From contig DF237229.1 in assembly GCA_000708835.1 (NCBI GenBank), forward strand, positions 8,059 to 72,058: DNA of 64,000 nt, read 5' to 3'. The translations under genes were made by a program, and so were the position numbers. Source of the stretch: Klebsormidium nitens (taxonomy: Eukaryota > Streptophyta > Klebsormidiophyceae > Klebsormidiales > Klebsormidiaceae). Positions within the stretch are counted from its first letter, which is position 1, and each line of letters starts with the position of its first letter. The notes beneath the pieces were generated by a model. The model was not told the DNA's origin, did no database searches, and saw nothing but the letters and a program-made list of their open reading frames with translations. This document shows, in pieces, positions 23,927 to 36,092 of this stretch.

Positions 23927-25585
23927 GGGCAGGGGCCAATGAGTGTAACTTATTACTGGGGCTCGCGTGTTGTGTGCAAATAGAAAGAGTAGTTCAAACG
24001 GCTTTGTGTGATGATCTGAAGAGTGTGTGTGCGTTTAGCTAGGACGGAATAGGTTGACAGCCATGATACGCGGGATCAGGCGGGAGCCCAGGCTTGGATC
24101 AGTGCTCCACTGAACAAGCCTATCCTTGAGGGTACAACTGCCACAGCTGATTTAGATAAAGTCAGGTGAACGACGAAGTTGTTGGACACATTGACGCCCA
24201 GCATCTCGTATCTGATGCAATCGTCACGTTTGGTTTCCAAGTTTTAATATTGTAGAGAGAGGAGACCGTCGTGTTGGCGGCCATGCCCTTGCAGGAACTG
24301 TGAGGTTTCTCAGGACAATACCGAAAAGACCTGAATGTATAGCACGTGATGTAGACCCTGAGAACTTCCTACTTCGTTACTTATACAGATAACAATGATC
24401 TATCAACACCTACATGACGGTCAGTGACTGACAATTCGAAGCTTTCAAGAAACTGTTCGATCAAGCCGATTGGCTGCAAATTATCCATGCATCTGGAAAT
24501 TAACGGTGTCGTGCATAAGTATGTACTTAGTATATATACGCGTCAATCAATGGTGCATGAGTTCTCGCCGCCGCCGCCGGCGACGGTCACATATCGACGT
24601 ACGTATATGTGCTCCGATTCGACCTGGCACGTATACTAATGAACACATGCATGCTGCCATCTTTATTCCGGCATAATCAGAACTTCACGACCACGTACGT
24701 CTAGCTATCATAGTATAGCTTCAATATCTTATCAGTTCCGCTTAAATGCGGCTTAAATCGTGCCATGCCATGGCAGCTAGGGACTGTTGTGACTCGTGCA
24801 GCATGCGTATATGGATATTCTCCATAGTTGCCCAGTGATCCTGATACCTTTCTGCCGCTCGCACCGTCCAACGACTAACGTAAGCTCTCTAGTACGGTTG
24901 GTTGATACGAAGCATGGAGCCTGCACGAAGCCGGCGCAGGCTTACCTATAAACTTCGCGATCCGGATGTTTATATCACCATTGTGCATTTCAAACCCAGA
25001 GACACGAATGCAGCTATAGTGACGGGCCCAATCAAGCCTTCTGCTTGAGTGAGCCTGCCATGCATAGTGCGGCTTAAAAAGTACGTGATATGTTCACGGC
25101 CGCCGCCTCCACGTGAAGGCCAACACATATTCGCACGTAGCTGAGCCAGCACAGGCTGGGGGCAAGAATCACGACATACTACAGCATGCACAGCCCTCGA
25201 TTCAGGATCACCAGGATCAGTGGCAGTGGTTTTGTTGCTTCTGATTGGACGAAGAGAGTAAGGATTTATTGCTGAGTCAGATATTGTACTTCGATGTTCC
25301 CGCCAGTTGTCAACAGGACCATGACAGCCTGGCATCAGGCCAACACTTATTCTTAAGTAGCTTGGGTTACAGCAGACTGCGGAGGTTTGATCTCAGGAAC
25401 TGCAAGCCTGAAGCTGGGACTTCAAATTCACAAGCTGTTGCTTTTCTGTGACGCCGCGGTGAACTTGAAACTGCTGAAGAAGCGCAAGGTGGAGGAGCTT
25501 GGCGCAGCAGAAGTTACTTCGTCACCAACGGCAAAGCGGAGCTTTAGAAGGACTTCATCGCGTGGCCCTTCTTCGTGTCGAAGCT
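23927..25585. other. Spacer before the F-box-like gene
   Basis: No gene supported. From about 24440 to 24960 the sequence is palindrome-rich (CATGCATG, TACGTA, TATATATACGCG, CCGCCGCCGGCGACGG). The last 200 bases probably hold the promoter and 5' leader of the next gene. Confidence 0.45.
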
Positions 25586-27700
25586 ATGGCGCTGTCCGCG
25601 CTGCCCAAGGATGTCCTCCACATCATTCTGAAGAAGATCAGTCTGAAGGATCGCCTCCGCTTGGAGCTGCTCGACCAGAGCCATCTCGAGACATTCAGAG
25701 ACCCAGAGCTTTGGCTAGACGTAAACCTTGGCGCCATGCAAGCATTGGATCTCACAGAACAAGAGCTACTCTGCCTTTTGTCGAGGGTCGAGCCTAAATT
25801 AAAGCAGGCTGTGAGTCAGATTGACAGCATGGCGGAGATCCTGAAGGACTTGTCCCATGACGTTATGAAGCAGACTCCCAACCCGCTCAGGGACCGGTTG
25901 GAAGAGGAGAAGCTTGATCCAACGCACTTTTTCACAATGTTTCTTTGGCTTGTTGTACGAAGCTTGGCGCAGCTTCATCAGATGTTCCCTGAGACCTGCG
26001 GACCTTTTCAGGTCAAGTTCTACATTGATAAAATCTCCCTCTGGTTCAGCGAACAAGTCCAGCGTCTTCCGCGCGTTTTGAAGCTGGTCTTATATTCAAT
26101 TCGCTCGGCCGTCCAAAATCTGCTCAAAGCTCCGATCGCCTTCTCGAAGGGGCTGGTTGCCGGCATATGCAAGACGCGGAAGGGGACTCCCGAGAGAAGC
26201 TCCGGAAAGTTAGCTGTCAGTCTTGATTTATCAGGAGCTGCCAATGTGTCGCCCCAGTTTCTAGCAGCCTGCGTCATCGGACTCTCAGGAGCAGGTTTCA
26301 AGGTTGACTGCAAGATGGACGGCCGAAATGATCCTCTCTTCCCGCTCAAGTACCTTGAGCTCCTACAGATCCTGGCATTCGACTGCTCAATTCAGGTGAA
26401 CCTGCTGTTGTCTGGCTTGCAGTATCTTTGGGATCATCCCTCTCTGAAGGACTTCAACCCCTTTGGGAGCCGGCCTGACCAAGGAAAGCAAGCGCCAGTT
26501 GATTCCATGAATTCTCTGCTTGAGACCATGCTAGAACATTCGCTCTTTGAGTTCCATAAGTCGAAGGCAGCTTACCTCCAGTTCCTAGACAGGGTCCTGA
26601 TGCTCATACGACGCCGAGGTGACGTTGAAAATTTGACAGACAGGAGGCACATGCTGAGCGAGGGCTGGACTAAGGCCAAAATAGCGACCCCGACTGTTAT
26701 GTTTGAGAATCTTGTCATTGGTGATGACCAGAGTCAGGTCTACGACGAACTTCGAGGGTTTCTCCAGGAATCGCCTTCCAAGCTGCGCATCGTCTTTAGT
26801 AACTGCCTGCTTCCTCCATCGACGGTCCGCTGCCTCTGCAAGCTGCTGGGAGAGTGTGGTGCCGGCTTCGTTTCCTTCCGGCAAGCGGACAGTCCCTTCG
26901 ACAGAATGAGCAACCCGCAGTCTGAGGATGCAGTTTTGGAATGCGAGGCGCTGCAGAAGAGCAAGAATCTTCAAGCCCTGGAGCTCGATTTTCCGTTGAT
27001 GCCGATGGATGTCGACTCAGCCGCGAGATTCTTGGATGTGAGCGGAAACTCAGCCACGCTCGTACTCCATCTGAGGACGGAGTTCTACAGGGGCGAACCA
27101 GAACTGGCACAGCAGGTTGTCTTGCGGCTTCAGGCTCTGTGCGCTTCGGAGAGGGGCCACCGGGTGACGCTCGTGCAGCATTGGAGGCCCTCGCGACTGT
27201 TTTGGTCGGACACACAAGAGAGAGAGGAGAGTGGGGGCGGTCTGAGCGACGCAGTCTTCCTATCAACCGTCGAGCAGGAGAGGGAGACCAATCTCCGGTG
27301 CAAGAGGTGGACTTTGCGCGTGATGAGCGTTGTGCGTGCGTGGTCTTTGCTGGACGTTGCGCTTGCTCCAGCGGCCTTCTTCGACGTCAAGCTCTTCGGC
27401 TACAGGGTGCAGTCAAGCATTGGAGTGGTTGGCTTTTCGGTGCCGACAGCAGTGGTGCTTCTGTGGAGCCCGCTCCAGCACGCAATGGTACAAGGACACG
27501 ATTGGGACTGGACTGCCATCAGTTTTGGTTTGTGCATCACCGGTATCGTACCGTTCTCTTTCCTCGTGTTCGCATTCAAGGCCTTCTCAAGCTACATGGG
27601 AGCATGCCTGTTGTGGTCCGGGGGACGGCAGATCTGCAGAGTAGCTGTGAGTCTCTTCCATACGCTCAAGGGAAAGGTTTCGCAAGTCAGGGCGCAATAG
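25586..27700 (+). CDS. Intronless F-box-like protein with hydrophobic C-terminus, 704 aa
   Basis: The N-terminus resembles an F-box (about residues 4-45: LSALPKDVLHIILKKISLKD then ETFRDPELWLDVNLG), the Skp1-binding module of SCF ubiquitin ligases. The middle 500 residues are Leu-rich with scattered LRR-like spacing, but I see no regular repeat. The last 100 or so residues contain at least two hydrophobic segments (around SSIGVVGFSVPTAVVLLWSP and CITGIVPFSFLVFAFKAF), suggesting a membrane anchor, which is unusual for an F-box protein. The frame is open for 29 codons before the chosen ATG at 25586, but there is no earlier ATG in it. The gene has no introns, unlike almost all its neighbours, which suggests retrotransposition or a lineage-specific family. 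The F-box call is tentative. Confidence 0.7.
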   Translation: MALSALPKDVLHIILKKISLKDRLRLELLDQSHLETFRDPELWLDVNLGAMQALDLTEQELLCLLSRVEPKLKQAVSQIDSMAEILKDLSHDVMKQTPNPLRDRLEEEKLDPTHFFTMFLWLVVRSLAQLHQMFPETCGPFQVKFYIDKISLWFSEQVQRLPRVLKLVLYSIRSAVQNLLKAPIAFSKGLVAGICKTRKGTPERSSGKLAVSLDLSGAANVSPQFLAACVIGLSGAGFKVDCKMDGRNDPLFPLKYLELLQILAFDCSIQVNLLLSGLQYLWDHPSLKDFNPFGSRPDQGKQAPVDSMNSLLETMLEHSLFEFHKSKAAYLQFLDRVLMLIRRRGDVENLTDRRHMLSEGWTKAKIATPTVMFENLVIGDDQSQVYDELRGFLQESPSKLRIVFSNCLLPPSTVRCLCKLLGECGAGFVSFRQADSPFDRMSNPQSEDAVLECEALQKSKNLQALELDFPLMPMDVDSAARFLDVSGNSATLVLHLRTEFYRGEPELAQQVVLRLQALCASERGHRVTLVQHWRPSRLFWSDTQEREESGGGLSDAVFLSTVEQERETNLRCKRWTLRVMSVVRAWSLLDVALAPAAFFDVKLFGYRVQSSIGVVGFSVPTAVVLLWSPLQHAMVQGHDWDWTAISFGLCITGIVPFSFLVFAFKAFSSYMGACLLWSGGRQICRVAVSLFHTLKGKVSQVRAQ

Positions 27701-29346
27701 AACTGGTAGTCCAAAGAAAGGACTAGAAGCTGATTGACTCTGCTTTCTCAAAATAAGTTCGTGTTCACCTGTGAATAAGGATTTCGAGGAGAGCTGCTAG
27801 ACCGCTGTGATGAGGATATGAAAACGTACGGTTGAGAGAGGAACTTTCGTGCGTACACCCCTTTGTTGGCCGCTGAATCTAGTCTCGTGCACATTTATTC
27901 GCGAATTTTGTGCTCCAGACTTATCCTTCGGATCATATGATCATACTATTGTATTTTGCAACTCGTCATGGGTGACTTCAATCTGGGGACTGCTTCGGTG
28001 ATCGATCGTCAACCTGACATGTTCACTCAGGACTGAGGGCTGGCGGCGGCTAACTTTCGACTCGCGCATGATTTGAGATATTCTGCATAATTAACAGTGA
28101 GTCATGCCCGATTAAATTGTGAAGGCGGCTTCATTTTGTCCCAGAGACATTCAAGCTTAAGTATTCTGAACAACGGACTCACTTATTATGCAGGCCGGGC
28201 ATGAATCTTTAGTAGTACATATAGTATACTACATACAGGAGGCCGCCCAGCATTCATTGCATAATACGGGTCACCATATGCTGAGTGGCGCGCGCGGCGA
28301 CCAACGTTATACGTAATTCCGTTGCAACTGAAGTTGAACAGGACTAGCTGACTTAGGTCGCAGCTAGCATGCTGCACATGGTTTGAATACATTCGATCGA
28401 GTCCCCGGTCTGATTCCAAAGCGATCAGGACCGTCACTCCGACGAGAACACCTGCATGGATACATATGGTGCAAGTGCATGGGCAGCCGGCCAGGCATGA
28501 GGGTTTGCATGTCATGTCTGATCTGCACAACATTCTGCATGCCTCCCAATGATGCACTGATAGATATCACGAGCTAAGTGCAACACATGCAGTCCGGCGT
28601 GACTGGCAGCTTGGATTGGAATTAATGCTTGGACGTACATGAGTGCAGCCTACCCGGTGCTAAATAGGCTCAATCGTGCGACGGCGTCTGCTGGTGATCA
28701 GTTGGCAGTGAAGATTCCATTATTGAGACGCGGCCGGGCCTAGGCGGGCACGTCAGTGTGCCGCATGATGCCGAAGCCAGAGTTAAGTGTTACAACCTTC
28801 GCTCGGTTAACTCATCGTATCAGTGGTCGTACACAAATCTAAGCCGGCTGCTCGTAAAGGCCTGACTTCAAACAAACGAGCGAGTCTCTTGAACCGAAAA
28901 ATAAAGGGCCTCGTACCTGCGCCTCACCACATTTGCGTCACAGGCCTTCGAATGTGAGTCTACTCACTTGTTACTTTCTTTTTGCAAGTCCTTGTGGAAG
29001 TCTTTCTGCAGCACACAATAAAAGCATTCATCAGGGTTGAGCCAATGCTGGAGTCATTAACCTGCGACCAAAGAAGGAAGAGTGGGAGGACATATGCACC
29101 GAGGAGTCGTGCTCTCATGAACGGACATTCATCAAGAAGGGCTTCCAAGCTGCGGCCACACGTGTAGGATACAAACGAGCCCCCCAAGGGCACTTCAACA
29201 GATAGGGCCAGTAGATGGTGACAGAGAGATTATTGCTGGTGAGACTCGCCAGAAACACCAATGGGAGAGGCTCCGCTTTTCTGGAGGCTCGGTCGGATGG
29301 AAAACGGTAAGCCTATCAACTCGCGACATAGTAATGCGTCTGAAGC
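27701..29346. other. Convergent spacer between the F-box-like gene and PUS7
   Basis: No gene supported. About 28180-28640 is palindrome-rich (AGTACATATAGTATACTAC, GCGCGCGGCG, GCTAGCATGC). Small open frames at 28186-28577 and 28960-29193 carry no motif. The right end overlaps the possible PUS7 3' UTR. Confidence 0.45.
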
Positions 29347-32300
29347 TCAAGACGATGTAAGCTGTGTTGCAGACAGACAACTGATGCGCACACGCGGGTC
29401 ATTGGGCAACGGTCGTTTTGTGATAGATCACGCAAAAGTGTCATGGTTTCGAAGTTACCTTTTTGCATCCGAAGGGAGAAAGGAAGGAGATGACCGTGAG
29501 CGCTACATCCTTTCGCGCCTTTCGCTACCCGGGCAGCTACCAAGCATACCCTAAACCCCGGGCTGCCCGTAACAGACCCCTTACACGACAACCTTGAAAC
29601 TGAGGGAAAAGGCGGATGACTCTTACTGCGGTGGACGTTTTGAGCAGTTCCCGGATGGCCATGGTCGCGTAGCACGACGACGGCAGCGTCATCTTGATCT
29701 GTAGCGCCAGGTGCGGGCCCAGAGCAGGGTCCGCGTGTTTGGAACCAGGCCCGCGCTGCGCCTCTGCCCTCTCGGCACCGACGTCCTCTTTCTTGACCAT
29801 GTCCGACAACTCCGTAGCCTTCGGAGCTGTGCTGGGCTCCTCAGCACTGTCGCGTTCCGCCCGTGCCGACACTGTTTCCGGCATTGCGGCAGCTTCCCTG
29901 GCGCCGTTTCCTGCTTCCGGTTTACCCTCTTCGCGCCCGCCTATTCGTGCGGCGCTATCGATACGCTTCCCTTCCTCTTCCGAACTTGGTGCAAGCCCTC
30001 TGGTCGATGCAGCCCCCTCTTGCTCGCTTGCGATCCCCCCTCGAACTACGACGAATGAGTTTCGTAGGGCAGTCAACACGTCGGTCTGTTCATTTGCGGC
30101 TTGCCCGCTCTCGGACGCTTTGTTCTGCCTAAAGCGCCCTAACCACGTCGGGGCGTTTGGCTGGGCGGCGATGCGGTCAATGGCGGTGGGCCACAGAGGC
30201 TGGTCGGGGTCCGAGTAGCGGATGAGCTGCCTGTGGGGGGAATCGTAGAGGTAAGTCAATCATTGGACGTGAGTCAACCAATAAAGATAAGTCGAACGAC
30301 AAAGCTAAATCGACTGTGCTCAGGGGCGGGAGTTAGACGAGACGGGATTCCATATTGGGGCCTTGATTGATTGGGTAGTTGCCCGAGTGGCCGCATCGAG
30401 AGCACAGCGTTTTACTCGCCGAGATTCTCAGCGAATCAATGACAAGTCTGACGCAGGAGACATTTGACACGTTTCTACATCGCCGCTAGATTGATTCAGA
30501 CAGCCGTGGCTTTGCTCTGTAGTTGCTCGAAGCAAGTCATCCATCTCTTGAAGCCCTCAATACTTTGCGAAGGGGCATCTGTATTTCCCTGCTTTCCCTT
30601 CGCTCACCACTCCAGGTCGCGGGGCTTCTGCAGCAGCTTGCGGTACCCCCCCGTGAGATACGCAATTGAGTACTCTTTGACATTGTGCGTGCACTTCTGC
30701 AGATTCACCCCGTGCTGTGCTGCCACGTCGCGGTATACGTCAGCCGTCTCGTGCTGCGGATACTGCGTCGCGCCTCCCGGCAGTGGCAGCAACACGTCCG
30801 CGATGTTGTACGCGCCAGCCTCAGCCTCTTCCTTGCTCACGTGCTGCAGGGAAAGAAGTCAGCGGAGTGAGGAAGCGACTACACGCATGCCAAGAAGGGC
30901 ACTGCGTCGAACTGCTCGGCAGCGATAGTGAGACGTCCGCAATGCTACACGCCCCGGCCTCAGTCTCTTCCTGAGTCACGTGCTGCAGGCGAGGGGTCAA
31001 GGCAGTGAGGGGAGGTCAAGGGAGAGAGGGGAAGGAAGAGAAACGAGGGGGAGTCAAGGAAGACTGAGAAACTCAAGGGAGAGAGGCTGTGAGGGTGTGA
31101 GACGAACGAGGGTGTGTCATAGTGGCAGGAAGATGAGATAAGGTGGCACAGTCGGTGGTTTTGGGAGAGGGAGAATGCTCGACGAATTGTGCAAGCATGG
31201 AGCTGTCTGAAGCTGTCAGGCGTAATAGCAGGAGTCATGGACTTCCATTACAGGGACAACGACGAGTCGAAGGCGCAGACAACCGTGAATTACGGGAGAA
31301 GGAAGACCTCATCACAATGGACCTGGCCGAGCCAGTCATGTGGCAATCCAAGAGACGAAGGCTATCAAGTATACCCGCCCATCACGCCGGGCTCGACACA
31401 TGTGGCTTTGTGTTCGCCTGTTCGGTAACAAGGAAGGAGCACCGACGAGCTTCAGGGACGCCACACTTTACGCACGCGTCAGCATGTTTTCCATGCAACA
31501 CCTACTTCTGCCGTGAAAGTCAAGGAAGCGCTGTTGAGTGGTAGGCTCCGTTACCTTGACCCTGTGGCTGGCCGGCACGTCCGCATCCACGGTGTCTTCC
31601 GCTACAGCATCCCCCTCGGGGCTGGGATCGCTAGCCGGGGCGACCGCGCCCTGCTCGCTCTCGAACACGAGGTCGCCCTCCACCGCACGCTCGGCCCCTG
31701 GGAACAGAAAGCGGACGTCAGAGAAGTTGCTTTTCAGGACTTGCAGGACAGTACGCGATGCAAGAATCACTCAAGAAAGAGAGGCACAGAGGTGACCCGA
31801 TGAACTTCCCTAAAAGTAGGTTCCTCCCAGGGTATCGTACTTCTTGCACGATTCTGAAACGAAAGGAACCAGGGCAGCCGGAGCTGAGCGGTGAATCCGG
31901 CCAATTTCTGAACGAAGCATCACTCGATCGGGAACCTCTGGAGTGCAGTCGCCGATCAACCACCCTGCAAGCGTCAGTAAGAGGCTTTTTGAAAGAACGA
32001 TCCGCCTTGCAAGGAAGGCCAAGGTCGTGGAAAGGACGAGTTACCGTCAGTCGTTCAAGGAACGTTTCCGTTTAATCCGCCGGTGCGAGCTCACCATAGA
32101 GCATGATGCGGTGCGTGGCGGCATGGTTCCACAGGAAGCTCTGATACGCGTGCACGTACCTGCAAGCAAAAAGGGCAGCGTCAGGCGCAAGAACCGCAGG
32201 CCAGACTGTGAACTTCCAGTCTTCGCGCAAAGCACTTTAAGGCGGAATTTCAGAAAGGCTTGTCGCTTCTTCACTGTCAGGACGGATGCAAGCGGACGTT

Positions 32301-35300
32301 GATTTACGTCAGCCTTCTGAAAAAGACTCTAGATCGATAGTCGATCAAAGAGTCAAAGACCACTGGGCACACCCCGTGGCATCCACGCTCTCTCATCTTG
32401 AACGCACCTCTGTATTACTTAAGAAACGAGCACCTGGTCACGTCTTTATTGAAAGCTTGTAAACATACAAGCTTCTCGCACAATGACAAGCTGTATTCCT
32501 TCTCTCATTTAAGCTGAAGCCGAAGTATCTGGCGAGAACCCGGGTGCAGGACAGGTCAGATGCGAACACAAGCATAGCCCTACACCGCCAGGAATATCAA
32601 CTCCGCTTGCATCATAGTCTCTCATTCTATATGCTCGTCACACAGACTCAAAATCTTTCACTCACATCATCCTCAACGTCCTGGGTATACACGCGAGCGC
32701 CCCAACCCAGTCGTGCGGCGCCGTTCTCAGCCGCTGCAGCAGGCTCCTCTCCGCGTTCATGTAGTGCGGCATCCGCGCCAGCGTGCCCCCCGCGTCTCGT
32801 GTCCGGGCAAAGTAGGCCCGCGCGGCCGCGGCGTCGGCCCGCTCCTCGGCGCGCGGTCGGAGCAGCAGATCGACGGCCGCTTGGAAGGAGCCCTTCAGCA
32901 GCGCCGCGCCCACCTCGTGCGTGCGCACACTGCCCGTGCCAAAGCGCTGCGGGGCAGAAAAGGGAAAATGTCACCGAAGTCACAAGGTATCCTCCTGGCA
33001 AAGCTGATGAGATCGTGCTCGAGCCCACAAACGATACCAGATGCTACTGATTTCGTCTGGACAAACTTGTGTGTCGGTTCTTTCGTCGCTGGGCGCCTGT
33101 TCTTCTGACTGCCTCACAATCTCGTCTCCAAGTGTCTGCGACCGACTTCCTTATCCAAAACAAAAAACAGACCATCCTGTGCCAGCGTAACGGGCACAAG
33201 ACTTAATTTTCTCTGCTTACGGAGCTGTGGATCTGAGTCCGTGGATTGGATAAGCACCACCCAAGTAGACCTCAAATGAACGCGCAGCGGCTGACCTGTA
33301 GGCCGAAGTAGTTGATGAAGCCGTGCTGTTGCAAGGCCTGCGCTGCAGCCACGGCGTGCTCCTGGCTCTCGAGGGGCACACTCCGCAGCGTGATTGCAAA
33401 CTGATTCCCGCTCAGCTGACCCAGCGACAGGCCCTCCGGTACATACCTGATGGAAACAAAGGCGCCCACGTTACCATTCAATACTTCCGGAATTTGACCT
33501 ACACTTTCGAGGAAGCAAATGGGAACCACCACAAAAGTGAACACAGATTGGTCCGGCCGCATGAGGTCGTGATCGAGGGGCTGATAGCAAAAGAGGCCAC
33601 AAGCAGAGGTTCCAAACAAGATAGGTTCAGGCCCTGATAGATAGTGGTCCGGTCAACTTCGCATACTCATAAATTAGACACAGGCTCCCTTAACACCCGT
33701 TTCAGCTTGACGAAAAACCAAAGGAACAACGATTGTCGAGTGTCACGCCAGTTCCATCCAGGGCATCTGAAAGGAAGACTGTTCAGGAGCACACTCAATG
33801 AGGACATGATGAAGCTTGAACCAGCTAGCAGTCGAAAAAATAGTTCAGCATGACGTCAGCTCACGTGAAGTTGCCCAGCTGGATGGAGAAAAGGCGCGGG
33901 TTGAGCAATGCCAGCCTCTCCGCGGTGACCCTGTGCAGCGTCACGTGCTGCACCGTGACGCCCCGCTTATCCTTCGTCCCCGCATACCCAAACGCTTTCG
34001 GCAGCACGCCTAACATCTTCCCAATCAGGCCCATCGCCTCGTGGCTGTCTTTATTTTCCTTGTACAGCGTAAAGCGCACGTGCTTCGGCCGTTCCTTCGG
34101 CCACCCACTCTGCCCTCGGCTGTCCAGCGGAACGTCGTCGGCCTTTTGCCGTTTGTCCCCGCTTCCCGACCCGTCCTCGTTGCGGCGCTTGCGGCCACGC
34201 TTGTCAGCTTCGCCGGCCTTCTTCCACTTCTTGTTGAGGTAGACGCGAACGCTCTTCTGAGACACCTCGTTGGGGACCTTGCCGTCGGAGGGGGCGAAGC
34301 AGCGCGCGCCCTTGAAGTCGACTGGCATAAGGAGGACAGGATTCAGAAGAGAATCCAAGTCAAATGCTGAAAGTGAGCAGTTGTTCGCCCAGATTGGCGA
34401 GGCAGCAGGCTGAACGTGAGCCACCTTCCATCGTAAGCCATCAGGTTTCTCACACTTCATACGACTCTGAAGACGTGCACTCAGATATCCAGCTGTCAGT
34501 GAGATCTACATCAGCGAGGGTATAGATCGACTTGTAAAATTTAGTTTTTTGAGTGGTTCCGAGTGGATAGCTGCACGACCTTGGCATGAACCGCTGACGA
34601 CCTCTTCAACATTCTCTGTTGCCCAACACGTGCCCCACCCAGCCCCTCCTCTGACCCCTTCGCAAACTTCCAGCGGGCGGAGCGTCTCTCACCAGTATCT
34701 GTGACCAACATGGGCAGCCGCGTTTTGAAGAAGTTGTGCACGGATGTACGGTGCGCCTTGTCCCCATCCGGCTGCAGCACAAGTGGCTCCACCGCCTGCC
34801 CCGCCCCCACCGCCCGCAGCAGCGCCTCAAGTTTCCCCGCGTCTAGTTCCCCCGCAAGCTCCCGGAATGCTGCCACCGCTGTTGAGACCTCGTCTTCGGG
34901 GGCCTTCTCTTCGTCACCGTTAGTCTGGGCGACCGCTGTTGCATCTTTCTCAATTTCAGCACTCGCTGATGGAACAGTCTGTGGGGGCTTTGCGCTGTCG
35001 GATGGGGCGGGTGCGGACGGTAGGAGTGCGTCAGTCTTTGCTGAATCTGAGGGCGGGCCTGTGGTTGCTACTGGAGGCACCGGACTTTGGCGCCCAAAGT
35101 CAGTGGGCAAGAGCAGGTCCTTCGCATCTGGGGCTGCTACCACCTGCAGACGTCAGGCAGACGTCAGGCGTGAAGTGCAATGGCTCAGTTGCTTGAAGCT
35201 TTCTAGCTGCTCAGAGCATTAGCGTAGAGAAAAGAGTACGGTTCTCCAACCTCGGTTCGAGCACCATATTGCAGCTTCTTACCTTCAAAGATCCTAAGGC

Positions 35301-35949
35301 TTCTTGACGTTTTGAAGCATGATTTCAAACAAAGCCATCGCAGAGTTGTCTACATCACAAAAGACAGCAGTCTCACAAGAACATTGTGTGAGGATCAAAC
35401 TGACGTCTTTTGTAGAACTTCACATACCTCTTTTGGAGCCCGGAGGTCTGTCAGTCGCACCACATTCCCTTCCAGATCCACCTCATTTACACAAAAATCG
35501 GCATATCTGCAGGTGGAAGTGAACACTCAGACTTGAGTTGCCAGCTCCATAGACGGCAGCCAATGGAGTGGTGGTGCAATAAGGAAATGGAGCCTGCTTC
35601 AAGCATGGCCCCCAGAAATGCCCCCCAAGGTGACATCTGGTATGAAAGAGGTCAGTCGGAGTCATTGCCATCATCAGAGACCAGTTGACCGCTAAGACAC
35701 AACCACCACCGGGTATGCCATCCAAAGAGTAAACCGCATAGGTTTCTGTGCGTACGGTGGTGGTTTGCTTCCGCCTCACCTGTGTTTCAGAACGCCGCTA
35801 AAGCCTGGGACATCGTTCACAAAGCACTGAATGCCAAGGACCTCCTCCGCCATCTCTCGTTCAGCCGTCTTGCCGAGACTCAAAAATTCTGAGCACAAAC
35901 TTCTCCTTAGCAAGGTCTGAATGTGGCCTCGAAACAGGCCAAGGCGCAT
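29347..35949 (-). CDS. PUS7: TruD-family tRNA/mRNA pseudouridine synthase (PUS7), 11 exons, about 883 aa
   Basis: Isomerises uridine to pseudouridine in tRNA and other RNAs. Exons: 35949-35780, 35506-35428, 35143-34693, 34321-33865, 33446-33296, 32946-32666, 32159-32095, 31697-31555, 30843-30608, 30230-29627, and a tentative last exon 29361-29347. All junctions through 29627 are in frame. Conserved blocks: GFSGVLKHRYADFCVNEVD; the catalytic GYAGTKDKRGVTVQ (Asp about 351); SGNQFAITLR; INYFGLQRFGTGSVRTHEVG; MYVHAYQSFLWNHAA; and near the end LPSSCYATMAIRELLKTST. The last domain holds a long Glu/Ala-rich insertion. The first residues MRLGLFRGHIQTLLRRSL look like an amphipathic mitochondrial presequence. 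The extreme C-terminus is unsure: instead of the tiny last exon, the frame could read through about 30 codons to 29537. An intron carries a duplicated splice acceptor (see 30902-31013). Confidence 0.92.
30902..31013 (-). repeat. Diverged tandem copy of a PUS7 exon start and its splice acceptor
   Basis: This intron stretch copies 30763-30874 at a spacing of 139 bases. It includes the acceptor CTGCAG|CACGTGA and the first part of the exon. Read on the minus strand, the copy gives HVTQEETEAGACSIADVS where the real exon gives HVSKEEAEAGAYNIADVL. The copy has an intact acceptor at 30982. Because 139 is not a multiple of three, its use would shift the frame. Confidence 0.8.
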
Positions 35950-36092
35950 TCTATCTTGAACTTTGCTGAAGAGCGCCACCCTTGCACCACCACCTGCTGG
36001 CTCCTCGACTTTTTTGTCTAGATAGCACAAACACAACGCAACGCTGGTGCCACTGCTAACCTGGTTCTGATCTCTGTCAAGCTTGTATATAA

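Noticed and set aside
22901-23939. Long open frames across 22.9-23.9 kb
   Set aside because: They are open only because the N run has no stops.
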